Below, piece by piece: positions 7,915 through 15,309 of a DNA stretch of 22,906 bases. This stretch comes from a bacterium (lineage in GTDB: Bacteria > UBP6 > JAFGXH01). The DNA is taken from NCBI GenBank assembly GCA_027064085.1, contig JAMOQH010000006.1:1-22906 (forward strand), written 5' to 3'. Both the position numbers and the translations under genes were made by a program. The stretch's first letter is position 1. Every line of letters starts with the position of its first letter. Under the pieces are notes generated by a model, which saw only the letters and a list, made by a program, of their open reading frames with translations, was not told the origin of the DNA and did not search any database.

Positions 7915-7942
7915 ATTTTACAAAATAACAGTAAGTTTTCAA
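7915..7942 (-). promoter_or_regulatory. Candidate sigma-70 promoter for the small exported protein
   Basis: On the minus strand, TTGAAA (7937-7942), a 16-bp spacer and TAAAAT (7915-7920) lie just upstream of the GGAGG ribosome binding site. Confidence 0.5.
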
Positions 7943-7993
7943 GTTTTTTATTTTTTTATGCAATTCCAACCATCTTAAAGATGTTTTACATTG

Positions 7994-8018
7994 ATTTTTA
8001 AGCTGAAATCTTAAAAAT
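7994..8018. other. 9-bp perfect inverted repeat at the edge of the duplicated block
   Basis: ATTTTTAAG (7994-8002) and CTTAAAAAT (8010-8018) are exact reverse complements around a 7-nt loop. The element lies about 65 bp beyond the cytochrome b stop of operon 1 and ends 3 bp before the first base shared with operon 2. It is AT-only at the stem ends and has no clean U-run on the minus strand, so it is at best a weak terminator. Confidence 0.6.
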
Positions 8019-8083
8019 ATATTTTTTTAACATATTAAATTACTAAATTTCATGATATTGATTAGGATATTCTTTGGAGAACA

Positions 8084-8707
8084 TTATTTTTCATCTTTTG
8101 CAGTATCTTTAACTAAATCTTCTTCGTATCCATGAATCATTTCTTTAAATAATGCTAATGGAGTATGTCCAGTTGTTGCTAAGTACATGTGTCCAAGAAT
8201 AAATAAAACAAAGAATGCTCCTACTAAAATATGAATAAGCAATGCAGTATGAATGCTTGCTCCACCAAACATAAGTATGAAACCTGTAATCATTTGAGCA
8301 GGCATAGCTAAAAACATAACACCATCATAAGCAAGTTTTTGCATAGGATTCATTCTGTTTTCTGGCCCTACATGGTAAGGGTGTTTATTAGTAAAATAAA
8401 TATCAGCAATATAAAACTTAGCTTGTTTAAATATTCCCATAGGATACTCATCTGCTTTTTTAGGTAAGTATAAATGTATTCTTTTGGTAATAAGCATATA
8501 TAATACCCATACTATAAAATTAATAGTAACTATATATCCAAATAAATTATGCATTTTATAGGCCGTATTCATACTAAATATAGAGTTTGGCCAATGCATG
8601 CTTATACCTGAAAGAGCTAACATAACCATAGAAAATGCTTGTATCCAATGCCATAATCTTTCCATTAATGTAAACATTACTACATTTGTATTTTTTTGTG
8701 TTTTCAT
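8084..8707 (-). CDS. Membrane cytochrome b subunit of molybdoenzyme complex 1 (FdnI/PhsC type)
   Basis: The 207-residue protein has four predicted membrane helices (about 22-40, 55-74, 127-148 and 155-178), as in the formate dehydrogenase gamma / thiosulfate reductase cytochrome b family. Candidate haem b ligands are H20 (ERLWHW), H53 (YKMHN), H153 or H159, and H173 (ILGHMY). It would exchange electrons between the quinone pool and the tetrahaem and Fe-S subunits on the periplasmic side. ATG follows GGGGTAATT and starts 2 nt after the tetrahaem stop. It is the last gene of operon 1 and is identical in sequence to the copy at 14684-15307. The short tail after H181 is acidic and probably cytoplasmic. 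Confidence 0.88.
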   Translation of the reverse strand: MKTQKNTNVVMFTLMERLWHWIQAFSMVMLALSGISMHWPNSIFSMNTAYKMHNLFGYIVTINFIVWVLYMLITKRIHLYLPKKADEYPMGIFKQAKFYIADIYFTNKHPYHVGPENRMNPMQKLAYDGVMFLAMPAQMITGFILMFGGASIHTALLIHILVGAFFVLFILGHMYLATTGHTPLALFKEMIHGYEEDLVKDTAKDEK

Positions 8708-8709
8708 AA

Positions 8710-10275
8710 TTACCCCTTACTATTTCTTTTAGATGCAAACATTATTCTTAATAATCCATGACCTAAAATACCTAAAATCGTTGCTATTAGTAATATTATT
8801 GCATATTGGTCAAATTCTTTATTAGATGTATCAGTAATCATCATAAAATGTTCTTTTGGTAATTTTTCTTTATTAAGAACTATTTTACCATTTACAACTT
8901 TAGCTAATTTTGTATCTTTAACTCCTGGAATAATAACATCAATATCATCTGTAGCCACATAAGATAATATTTCACTATCTTTGTATAACTCACTCTTTGC
9001 TTTACTACTATGACAACTTTCACAGTTTTTAGTAGCCATTTCTTTAGGCATTACATTGTGTTCTAATGCAACAGGAAAAGAAATTAGTTTTAACTTTGGG
9101 TCTTTAATGCCAGCTTTCTTTAATAATTTAATAGCAATATCTTTTTTAGTTTTATTATCAAAGTTTGCTTCAATTACAGATAATTTACCATCTTTATTAC
9201 CATCAAAGGCTTTAGCTATTTCGGAGTTTAGCTTATTATTAACATAAAAAGCTCTTTTTAATACTTTGGCATCAATAAAATTTTTACCATTTTTCCAAAC
9301 TAAAAAACTTACCATATTAGCAGGTTTAATTTTAATGTTCTTATCTGTTTTACCTTTATACCATAAGTGATTTGGAGTAAAACCAACTATACTTTTACCT
9401 TTTTTTCCTAAATAAGTAATAAATGGTTCGTCGTTATTGTTAACTAAAGCATAGTTAAAACTTTTAGCTGTAAACATTTCCCTTTTATTAATATGACAGG
9501 TTTCACAACTGATTTTATCCATGTGATTACTTGTTGCAGGAAGCCATGCTGCATGTTTTGCAATATCGTCTTTATGACATTCAATACATGTTTTAACTTT
9601 GAAGTTTTCTACATTATTATGTTTCGTTCCTAAATAATTATCTATGCTTCCTTTATCAATAAGAATATTTAATCTACCTATATAATTAGTAGCTTTAGCT
9701 GTTTTATTAGGCTCAGAAATGTGACATTTCGCACAACCAACATTTTTACTTGAATGTATATCAAAAACATAGTTCTTAGACTTTTTATCTTTAATATTCA
9801 TATGGCTTTCTGATACTTTTAACTTACTAAATATCTGTCCACCTTTTAATATAGTAGAATTATACTTAGAATCTACAAATGGTAAAATACGCTCTGGCTT
9901 TACTAACTCATTATGCTTAACATCTACTCCTTCAAGCTTAACAAAATTCACTTTCTTATGAAACATTCCCCCTTCATGTTTAGTAGCATGACTATGTGTT
10001 TCTTCTTTTTTAACTTCTTTTTTAATTTCTTTTCTAGAAACTTTTTTTACTTCTTCCTTTTTAGGAACTTCCTTTACTACTTCTTTTGTCTTTATTTTAG
10101 ACTTAACTTTAGTATCAGATTTTGTTTCAACTTTTTTCAAAGCAGGTTGAACTTTTTTACCTGCTACTTTAAGATTAGTTGTTTTTAATGTTTTAATATT
10201 TTTTACAACTTTACTAGGAGTTTGATTCCCATAAACAAATACTGATAAAAACATAAATAATACTATAAATCTCAT
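8710..10275 (-). CDS. Tetrahaem cytochrome c with EF-hand-like loop and C-terminal anchor, complex 1
   Basis: The 521-residue protein starts with a signal peptide (1-16) and a long Lys/Glu-rich linker (about 41-92). It then has four CXXCH c-haem sites, at 181-185, 230-234, 257-261 and 418-422. Between the third and fourth lies DGNKDGKLSVIE (358-369), a perfect 12-residue EF-hand calcium loop pattern. A hydrophobic helix at about 491-512 anchors the C-terminus in the inner membrane, with a basic tail inside. It is likely to relay electrons in the periplasm between cytochrome b and the ferredoxin-like subunit. Scattered histidines can supply distal ligands. It is spaced 9 nt from the Fe-S gene and 2 nt from cytochrome b. 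The duplicate at 15310-16875 is identical. Confidence 0.9.
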   Translation of the reverse strand: MRFIVLFMFLSVFVYGNQTPSKVVKNIKTLKTTNLKVAGKKVQPALKKVETKSDTKVKSKIKTKEVVKEVPKKEEVKKVSRKEIKKEVKKEETHSHATKHEGGMFHKKVNFVKLEGVDVKHNELVKPERILPFVDSKYNSTILKGGQIFSKLKVSESHMNIKDKKSKNYVFDIHSSKNVGCAKCHISEPNKTAKATNYIGRLNILIDKGSIDNYLGTKHNNVENFKVKTCIECHKDDIAKHAAWLPATSNHMDKISCETCHINKREMFTAKSFNYALVNNNDEPFITYLGKKGKSIVGFTPNHLWYKGKTDKNIKIKPANMVSFLVWKNGKNFIDAKVLKRAFYVNNKLNSEIAKAFDGNKDGKLSVIEANFDNKTKKDIAIKLLKKAGIKDPKLKLISFPVALEHNVMPKEMATKNCESCHSSKAKSELYKDSEILSYVATDDIDVIIPGVKDTKLAKVVNGKIVLNKEKLPKEHFMMITDTSNKEFDQYAIILLIATILGILGHGLLRIMFASKRNSKG

Positions 10276-10284
10276 ATCTTACTC

Positions 10285-10920
10285 CTATATTTCCCAATGT
10301 TTGTCAGGTAAACCAATGTAAAAAACTTTAGGATTCATTCCAAATTCTGGATGAAGATGTTTAGCTTTTTTATCTTGTACTAATTTAGTAAATTTATTGC
10401 CTTTATCATCTAAATCAAAGAAATTAATCGCATCTCCAATACAGGTAGCTGCACAAGCTGGCTCTAATCCTTCTGCTAATCTATGTTGACAAAAATCACA
10501 TTTATCTACATGGGGTACCATATGTCTAGCATATTCTTTAGTAAATTTCTCTTCTTCCATTTGAATATCTTCTTCACTATAAAAATACCTAGCATCATAA
10601 GGACAGGCATCCATACAAGCCATACAACCTATACAAGCTTCATAATCAACTAAAACTGTTCCATTATTATCTACATAAGTTGCTGCTGTTGGACATACCA
10701 TCTCACAAGCTGGTTCTTCACAATGCTGACAACGGTTTTGTGCAAAGAATCTCATTGTTTTGGGAAAATTACCACTTTCTTGGCTATCTATCTTTAATCT
10801 CCACTTTCTATCACTTTGATCTGCCCAAAAAGGAGATTGATTTTCTACACTACAGGCTGCCATACAGCTCTTGCAACCAAAACATTTGGTTAAATCTATT
10901 ACCATTCCATATCTTGCCAT
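10285..10920 (-). CDS. Four-cluster [4Fe-4S] electron-transfer subunit of complex 1 (PsrB/DmsB type)
   Basis: The 211-residue protein has all 16 cysteines of the four-cluster molybdoenzyme beta subunit: C13/16/19/23, C64/67/72/76, C96/99/102/106 and C141/144/156/160. It has no signal peptide, as expected for a subunit exported by hitchhiking on the Tat signal of the catalytic partner. It also has no C-terminal membrane helix, so attachment must come from the tetrahaem and cytochrome b proteins. It passes electrons between the molybdenum subunit and the haem proteins. ATG lies 9 nt after the A1 stop with GGAG in front. It is identical to the copy at 16885-17520. Confidence 0.93.
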   Translation of the reverse strand: MARYGMVIDLTKCFGCKSCMAACSVENQSPFWADQSDRKWRLKIDSQESGNFPKTMRFFAQNRCQHCEEPACEMVCPTAATYVDNNGTVLVDYEACIGCMACMDACPYDARYFYSEEDIQMEEEKFTKEYARHMVPHVDKCDFCQHRLAEGLEPACAATCIGDAINFFDLDDKGNKFTKLVQDKKAKHLHPEFGMNPKVFYIGLPDKHWEI

Positions 10921-10929
10921 TTTTATCTC

Positions 10930-13900
10930 CTAATTAACTTTTTTTACTTTAACGGTAAATTCTTGTGAACGGAAAGCTGCTACTAATCTTTCTGTTTGGT
11001 CAGGAACAATTTCATTCAAAGCAGGACCATTTTTATAAGCAACATGTAATAAAGGATTTTCTACTCCAAATGATGATGGAAAGAAAATAGTATCTTTTCT
11101 AACTAAATCAGTTAACTGAACATGTCCAACCACTTTTTGTTTACTTACAGTATTAGAAAGCTCTATTTTATCGCCAGTTTTTAAGCCTAGCTTAACTCCT
11201 TTTTCTTTAGATAACCAAATATGATGAATAGAATCAATATCTTGTTTGATTAAAGCTGCTAAAATTGGGTTGTTACTATTTGTTGATGCATGAGAAATTA
11301 TAGGTGTTTTACCAAAAATAAAATAAAACTCATTATCTGCAAGTTTTTTATTCATATCATTATCAACATGCTCAAACATAGGGTTCCATTCTGGCTTAAT
11401 ACCTGCAGAATCTGAAATCACATTGAATAATTCACTGAAAATTTCTAACCTTCCAGAGAGACTATTTGGTCTTAATTTTCTTGGAATATTAAATTCTTCT
11501 AATATTTTATCTTTAGGATGTTCAAGTACAACTCCCATTTCTTTCATTTCTTCTTCAAATTGCTTTCCTGTCATTCCATGTGGAGCAGCCTGTTCAAAAG
11601 ATAGAATCCTATAAGCTTCATTGATAGGATTTTTTTCTCCTTTAGCTTTAAGCTCATGGTAAATCTTCATTACTTTCATTGCACTTAATGATTTACCACC
11701 AGGTGTTTTAGTTCCGGTCATCATTTGAATAGCACCAAAGAAATGCATATTACTGTCGATTATAGACATAGGGTTTTGCATCATTGCAGCAACATTTTTA
11801 GGCATCATAGGCATCATTTGTTTTTCCATTTTAGCCATCATTTTAGGTGGTATTACTTTCATTAATGCAGGCATCATAACAGGCATTAATTTTGCAATTT
11901 GTTCTTTGGACATTGCCCCCATCATTTTAGGAGCCATTTTCATTAATAAATTATCAGGGATTTTAGCCATCATACCAGGCATCATTGATTTCATCATTTT
12001 AGGATTCATCATTCCCATCATACCTTTCATTGCACTTGGGCTCATTCCTGGCATAACTGCTTTCATTATGTCTGGAGTCATCATTCCTTTAAATTTATTC
12101 ATTAATTTATCATCTGCAATATCTAATAGTGCAGGTGTCATATCTTTCATCATTTGAGGATTCATTAATGGTAATAATTGTTTCATCATTCCATTAAACA
12201 TTCCTGAGCTCATCTTAGGAAGCATTGCTGCCATCATATCAGGCATCATCATCGCTTTAAATCCATCTCGCATCATATAAGCGAGTTTAGTCATATGTGG
12301 TTTCATATGTGGTTTATGTGTCCATACCTCAGCAACTTTAAATAAAATATCTGGAGTTTCTCTACTGTCATATAATGGGTCTATAACTTTAAATCTAGTT
12401 GTTAAAGCACCATCATGTGAAGGACCATTTCCATAAACAAAAGGTTCATTTCTTTCTAAATATGTTGAGTTTGGTAAAATTACATCAGCATAAGGTGTTG
12501 TATCAGAAGGTAAAATATCTACAGCAACAACCAGTTTTAAATTAGGATTTGTTAACATGCTAACCCATTTAGCTTTTGTAAAATAATGCCTGATAGGGTT
12601 AGAACCATTAAAATAAATGGCTTTCATATTATAATCAACAGTTTTACCATCCATTCTTTTATATTTTAATGTTCCCTCAATTGCTTCTTTTAATCCTTTA
12701 TCTGAAAATGCAGGTAATGGAGAGGCTAAGTCATGAGTTTTTTTATTGTTCATTAAATTTCCTTCATGAACAAATGCAGCTGCAGGCATTCCTGTTACCC
12801 AAGAATCGGGAAGTTTAAAAATATCTCTTGCTGCGACATAAAAAGGTAGACCTGTTAAGTCACCAAAAGATAAATCTTGATTAAACATATTGTAGTTAAA
12901 AGGCTTTCCGCCAGATTTTTTTAGTAAAGCATTAGTCCATGAATGAGCTTCTGCTGAAAATATCCAACCACCTTTTTTATCTATTCCACCAATTAATGTT
13001 TGAATTGCGGTTTGTAGTCTTCTTGTTTGTAGTATATTTCTATATCTACTACCCATCCAACCTGGATCTATAGCCGCTCCTTTTATTGTTGCTAATTTAT
13101 GTGATATTTCATCTATTTTACTAGCTGGAATATCAGTCAACTTAGATGCCCATTTTGATGTAAAATCTTTTAAAGTAGGTACAATTAATTGGTAAGAGGT
13201 AAATAGTTTTGTGCTTTTAGAAGTCTTAAAACCTTTTGGAGCTTTAAAATCTTTAGGTAAATCAGCTACTGTTACATTAAAGCTTTCATGCATAGCTGGT
13301 TTTACTTTATCGCCTAATGCATCCACATAATTTGTATTATTTTTAGTGCTTATTCTTTTTACCTTTTTAGTATTTAAATCATATACAAAATACGCTTGAG
13401 GGAATTTATTTCCTCTTATATCTTCTCCTAACTCAACAACAGGAATAGCTCTACCATCTTTATTCTTATATGATAAAAATGGTAAATTAGTATATTGAGT
13501 AACAAATTCTTTATCATAGGATCTTTTTTTCATTATGTTGCTAAATATAGCTAAAAATAATGCTTGGTCATTACCCGGCTTAATAGGTAACCATTCGGTA
13601 GCTTTTGATGCTAATTCTGATTTTCTTGGATCTATAACAACTATTTCTGCACCTTTTTCTATTGCTTTTTTAAGTCTTACTGCCCTTGAAGTTGACATGG
13701 CTGCGATACCTGCATTAACCATAGGAAGAACTGCATATTTAACATTTTCCCAATCAACTAATATTTCATCATGTATATTAAAACTACCAATAACTGCATC
13801 ATTACCAACATGACCAGCACCAACACAATGTTGGAAAGGAGAGGCTAGGATATTAGGAACTTGTGTTGCAATTGCAAATCCTAAAGACATAGGCATATAA

Positions 13901-14364
13901 AAAACACAAGGAGCCCAGCCTCCAGCCATAGTAAATTCCCAAGGTTGAACTTTATGCTCTTCTAATTTATCTCCAATATACTTAATTGCCTCGTCCCATG
14001 TGGCCTTTTTAAATTTCCATTCGCCTCTTTTAGAGCCTTTAATTCTAATCAATGGTGTTTTAATTCTATCTGGATCATAAGTTTGGAATAATCCAGCTTG
14101 ACCTCTAGCACACATTTTTCCTCTGTTTAAATCAGAGTTTTCATTTCCGTCAATTTTTAACATTCTTCTTTTTTTACCTTCTCCCTGAACTTTTACTTTT
14201 ATACTACATACTGTAGAACAAAAATTACAAACAGAAGGAATGTATTCACTTTTTTCTTTTTTACCATGCTTATTTTCAGCTAAAACTGAAGCTGGTTTTA
14301 AAAAGCTTAAACTAGCACCTAGTAGTGCTGATGTTTTCAAAAAAGCTCTTCTTGTAAATTTCAT
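10930..14364 (-). CDS. Molybdopterin oxidoreductase catalytic subunit A1 with methionine-rich insertion
   Basis: This 1,144-residue member of the DMSO-reductase (Mo-bisPGD) family has a Tat signal (TRRAFLK, residues 4-10), a [4Fe-4S] site at C46/C49/C53/C85 and a likely molybdenum-ligand cysteine at C180 in QHCVGAGHVG. The C-terminal region (about 990-1144) forms the usual pterin-binding beta-barrel. Overall it resembles polysulfide/thiosulfate/tetrathionate-type enzymes, but the substrate cannot be assigned. Residues about 687-866 are a methionine-rich insertion that is missing from paralogue A2 and lies between the PDILF segment (671-675) and the conserved C-terminal part. The ribosome binding site GGAGTTTCT is followed by ATG at 14364. 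It is the first gene of operon 1. The last 13 codons fall in the perfectly duplicated block. Confidence 0.92.
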   Translation of the reverse strand: MKFTRRAFLKTSALLGASLSFLKPASVLAENKHGKKEKSEYIPSVCNFCSTVCSIKVKVQGEGKKRRMLKIDGNENSDLNRGKMCARGQAGLFQTYDPDRIKTPLIRIKGSKRGEWKFKKATWDEAIKYIGDKLEEHKVQPWEFTMAGGWAPCVFYMPMSLGFAIATQVPNILASPFQHCVGAGHVGNDAVIGSFNIHDEILVDWENVKYAVLPMVNAGIAAMSTSRAVRLKKAIEKGAEIVVIDPRKSELASKATEWLPIKPGNDQALFLAIFSNIMKKRSYDKEFVTQYTNLPFLSYKNKDGRAIPVVELGEDIRGNKFPQAYFVYDLNTKKVKRISTKNNTNYVDALGDKVKPAMHESFNVTVADLPKDFKAPKGFKTSKSTKLFTSYQLIVPTLKDFTSKWASKLTDIPASKIDEISHKLATIKGAAIDPGWMGSRYRNILQTRRLQTAIQTLIGGIDKKGGWIFSAEAHSWTNALLKKSGGKPFNYNMFNQDLSFGDLTGLPFYVAARDIFKLPDSWVTGMPAAAFVHEGNLMNNKKTHDLASPLPAFSDKGLKEAIEGTLKYKRMDGKTVDYNMKAIYFNGSNPIRHYFTKAKWVSMLTNPNLKLVVAVDILPSDTTPYADVILPNSTYLERNEPFVYGNGPSHDGALTTRFKVIDPLYDSRETPDILFKVAEVWTHKPHMKPHMTKLAYMMRDGFKAMMMPDMMAAMLPKMSSGMFNGMMKQLLPLMNPQMMKDMTPALLDIADDKLMNKFKGMMTPDIMKAVMPGMSPSAMKGMMGMMNPKMMKSMMPGMMAKIPDNLLMKMAPKMMGAMSKEQIAKLMPVMMPALMKVIPPKMMAKMEKQMMPMMPKNVAAMMQNPMSIIDSNMHFFGAIQMMTGTKTPGGKSLSAMKVMKIYHELKAKGEKNPINEAYRILSFEQAAPHGMTGKQFEEEMKEMGVVLEHPKDKILEEFNIPRKLRPNSLSGRLEIFSELFNVISDSAGIKPEWNPMFEHVDNDMNKKLADNEFYFIFGKTPIISHASTNSNNPILAALIKQDIDSIHHIWLSKEKGVKLGLKTGDKIELSNTVSKQKVVGHVQLTDLVRKDTIFFPSSFGVENPLLHVAYKNGPALNEIVPDQTERLVAAFRSQEFTVKVKKVN
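11767..12306 (-). other. Coding segment for the methionine-rich insertion of A1
   Basis: It encodes residues about 687-866 of A1. I count about 54 methionines in 180 residues, with no cysteine and few aromatics, arranged in loose units such as MTPDIMKAVMPGM, MNPKMMKSMMPGMM, APKMMGAM and PPKMMAKM. The pattern is M/P/K-rich and probably helical, with proline breaks every 8-14 residues. A2 runs directly from the PDILF segment into the following conserved part without it. By family analogy it could bind Cu(I), scavenge oxidants or act as a docking surface. None of these is shown by the sequence. Confidence 0.9.
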
Positions 14365-14558
14365 AGAAACTCCATAAATAATAAAACATAGGCTCTAAAG
14401 CATTTTTTTTTCCTAAAATGTAATAAAATACAATAAAATATATGAAATCCACAAGTCATTAATTTTTTTATATAAAAGAAATATATTAATAAAATAATCT
14501 TATAGTTTATAAACTTAAATTTAACTTACTGTAAATAAGTACTATTAGTATTTCATGG

Positions 14559-14597
14559 TGTTGCGGTAAGGTGTTGCAGTGTTGCAATATCGCAACA
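14559..14597. promoter_or_regulatory. Operator-like cluster of TGTTGC half-sites upstream of A1
   Basis: TGTTGC occurs at 14559-14564, 14572-14577 and 14580-14585, and the last pairs with GCAACA at 14592-14597 to make a perfect TGTTGC-N6-GCAACA dyad. The 6-bp half-sites with 6-bp spacing have the geometry of CRP/FNR-family sites. The dyad centre is about 224 bp upstream of the A1 start. A matching arrangement lies upstream of A2. Confidence 0.6.
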
Positions 14598-14610
14598 TTA
14601 TCGTTTTGTC

Positions 14611-14626
14611 AAAAAACTAGTTTTTT
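14611..14626. other. 16-bp perfect palindrome at the edge of repeat copy 2
   Basis: AAAAAACTAGTTTTTT is self-complementary and spans the left boundary of the duplicated block (first shared base 14622). On the minus strand it follows the operon 2 cytochrome b stop by about 58 nt and ends in a T-run, so it could also act as a weak terminator for operon 2. Confidence 0.6.
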
Positions 14627-14683
14627 TTAACATATTAAATTACTAAATTTCATGATATTGATTAGGATATTCTTTGGAGAACA

Positions 14684-15307
14684 TTATTTTTCATCTTTTG
14701 CAGTATCTTTAACTAAATCTTCTTCGTATCCATGAATCATTTCTTTAAATAATGCTAATGGAGTATGTCCAGTTGTTGCTAAGTACATGTGTCCAAGAAT
14801 AAATAAAACAAAGAATGCTCCTACTAAAATATGAATAAGCAATGCAGTATGAATGCTTGCTCCACCAAACATAAGTATGAAACCTGTAATCATTTGAGCA
14901 GGCATAGCTAAAAACATAACACCATCATAAGCAAGTTTTTGCATAGGATTCATTCTGTTTTCTGGCCCTACATGGTAAGGGTGTTTATTAGTAAAATAAA
15001 TATCAGCAATATAAAACTTAGCTTGTTTAAATATTCCCATAGGATACTCATCTGCTTTTTTAGGTAAGTATAAATGTATTCTTTTGGTAATAAGCATATA
15101 TAATACCCATACTATAAAATTAATAGTAACTATATATCCAAATAAATTATGCATTTTATAGGCCGTATTCATACTAAATATAGAGTTTGGCCAATGCATG
15201 CTTATACCTGAAAGAGCTAACATAACCATAGAAAATGCTTGTATCCAATGCCATAATCTTTCCATTAATGTAAACATTACTACATTTGTATTTTTTTGTG
15301 TTTTCAT
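14684..15307 (-). CDS. Membrane cytochrome b subunit of molybdoenzyme complex 2
   Basis: The 207-residue product is identical to the cytochrome b at 8084-8707: four membrane helices and the same candidate haem ligands H20, H53, H153/H159 and H173. In operon 2 it would connect the quinone pool to the complex containing catalytic subunit A2. It follows the tetrahaem gene by 2 nt. Because both copies have the same protein, the two complexes can exchange this subunit freely. The 376 bp between its stop and the first A1 codons include the shared 3' flank and the operon 1 regulatory region. Confidence 0.88.
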   Translation of the reverse strand: MKTQKNTNVVMFTLMERLWHWIQAFSMVMLALSGISMHWPNSIFSMNTAYKMHNLFGYIVTINFIVWVLYMLITKRIHLYLPKKADEYPMGIFKQAKFYIADIYFTNKHPYHVGPENRMNPMQKLAYDGVMFLAMPAQMITGFILMFGGASIHTALLIHILVGAFFVLFILGHMYLATTGHTPLALFKEMIHGYEEDLVKDTAKDEK

Positions 15308-15309
15308 AA

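Larger units (their letters stand above)
8022..10971. repeat. 2,950-bp perfect direct repeat, copy 1
   Basis: Line-by-line comparison shows the same sequence as 14622-17571 at a fixed offset of 6,600 bp with no difference seen. The block covers the 3' flank, genes D, C and B, and the last codons of the catalytic gene A1. Identity stops abruptly: position 8021 differs from 14621, and 10972-10973 differ from 17572-17573. Confidence 0.95.
14365..14683. promoter_or_regulatory. Intergenic leader region of operon 1 (319 bp)
   Basis: This stretch separates the end of operon 2 from the start of A1 and must contain the operon 1 promoter. It contains, from right to left, the shared 3' flank (14622-14683), a 16-bp palindrome and the TGTTGC half-site cluster, then about 190 bp of AT-rich DNA with no gene. 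I see no convincing -35/-10 pair in the AT-rich part, so the promoter position is open. Confidence 0.6.

Noticed and set aside
7971-7983. CATCTTAAAGATG hairpin as a terminator
   Set aside because: The usable stem is only 4 bp and the T-run is on the plus strand, where no gene ends.
9913-10188. Plus-strand phenylalanine-rich open frame
   Set aside because: It is the complement of the Lys/Glu-rich linker of the tetrahaem gene; a strong gene lies on the other strand. The same applies to its copy at 16513-16788.
11906-12157. Plus-strand open frame rich in Ile and Pro, antisense to the methionine-rich insertion
   Set aside because: It is the complement of repeated ATG codons (CAT read in another frame), has no ribosome binding site and no protein-like pattern of its own.
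14559-14597. Possible transposon end or IS scar at the operon junction
   Set aside because: No transposase or target-site duplication is seen near either repeat copy; the same motif cluster occurs before A2, which fits an operator better.
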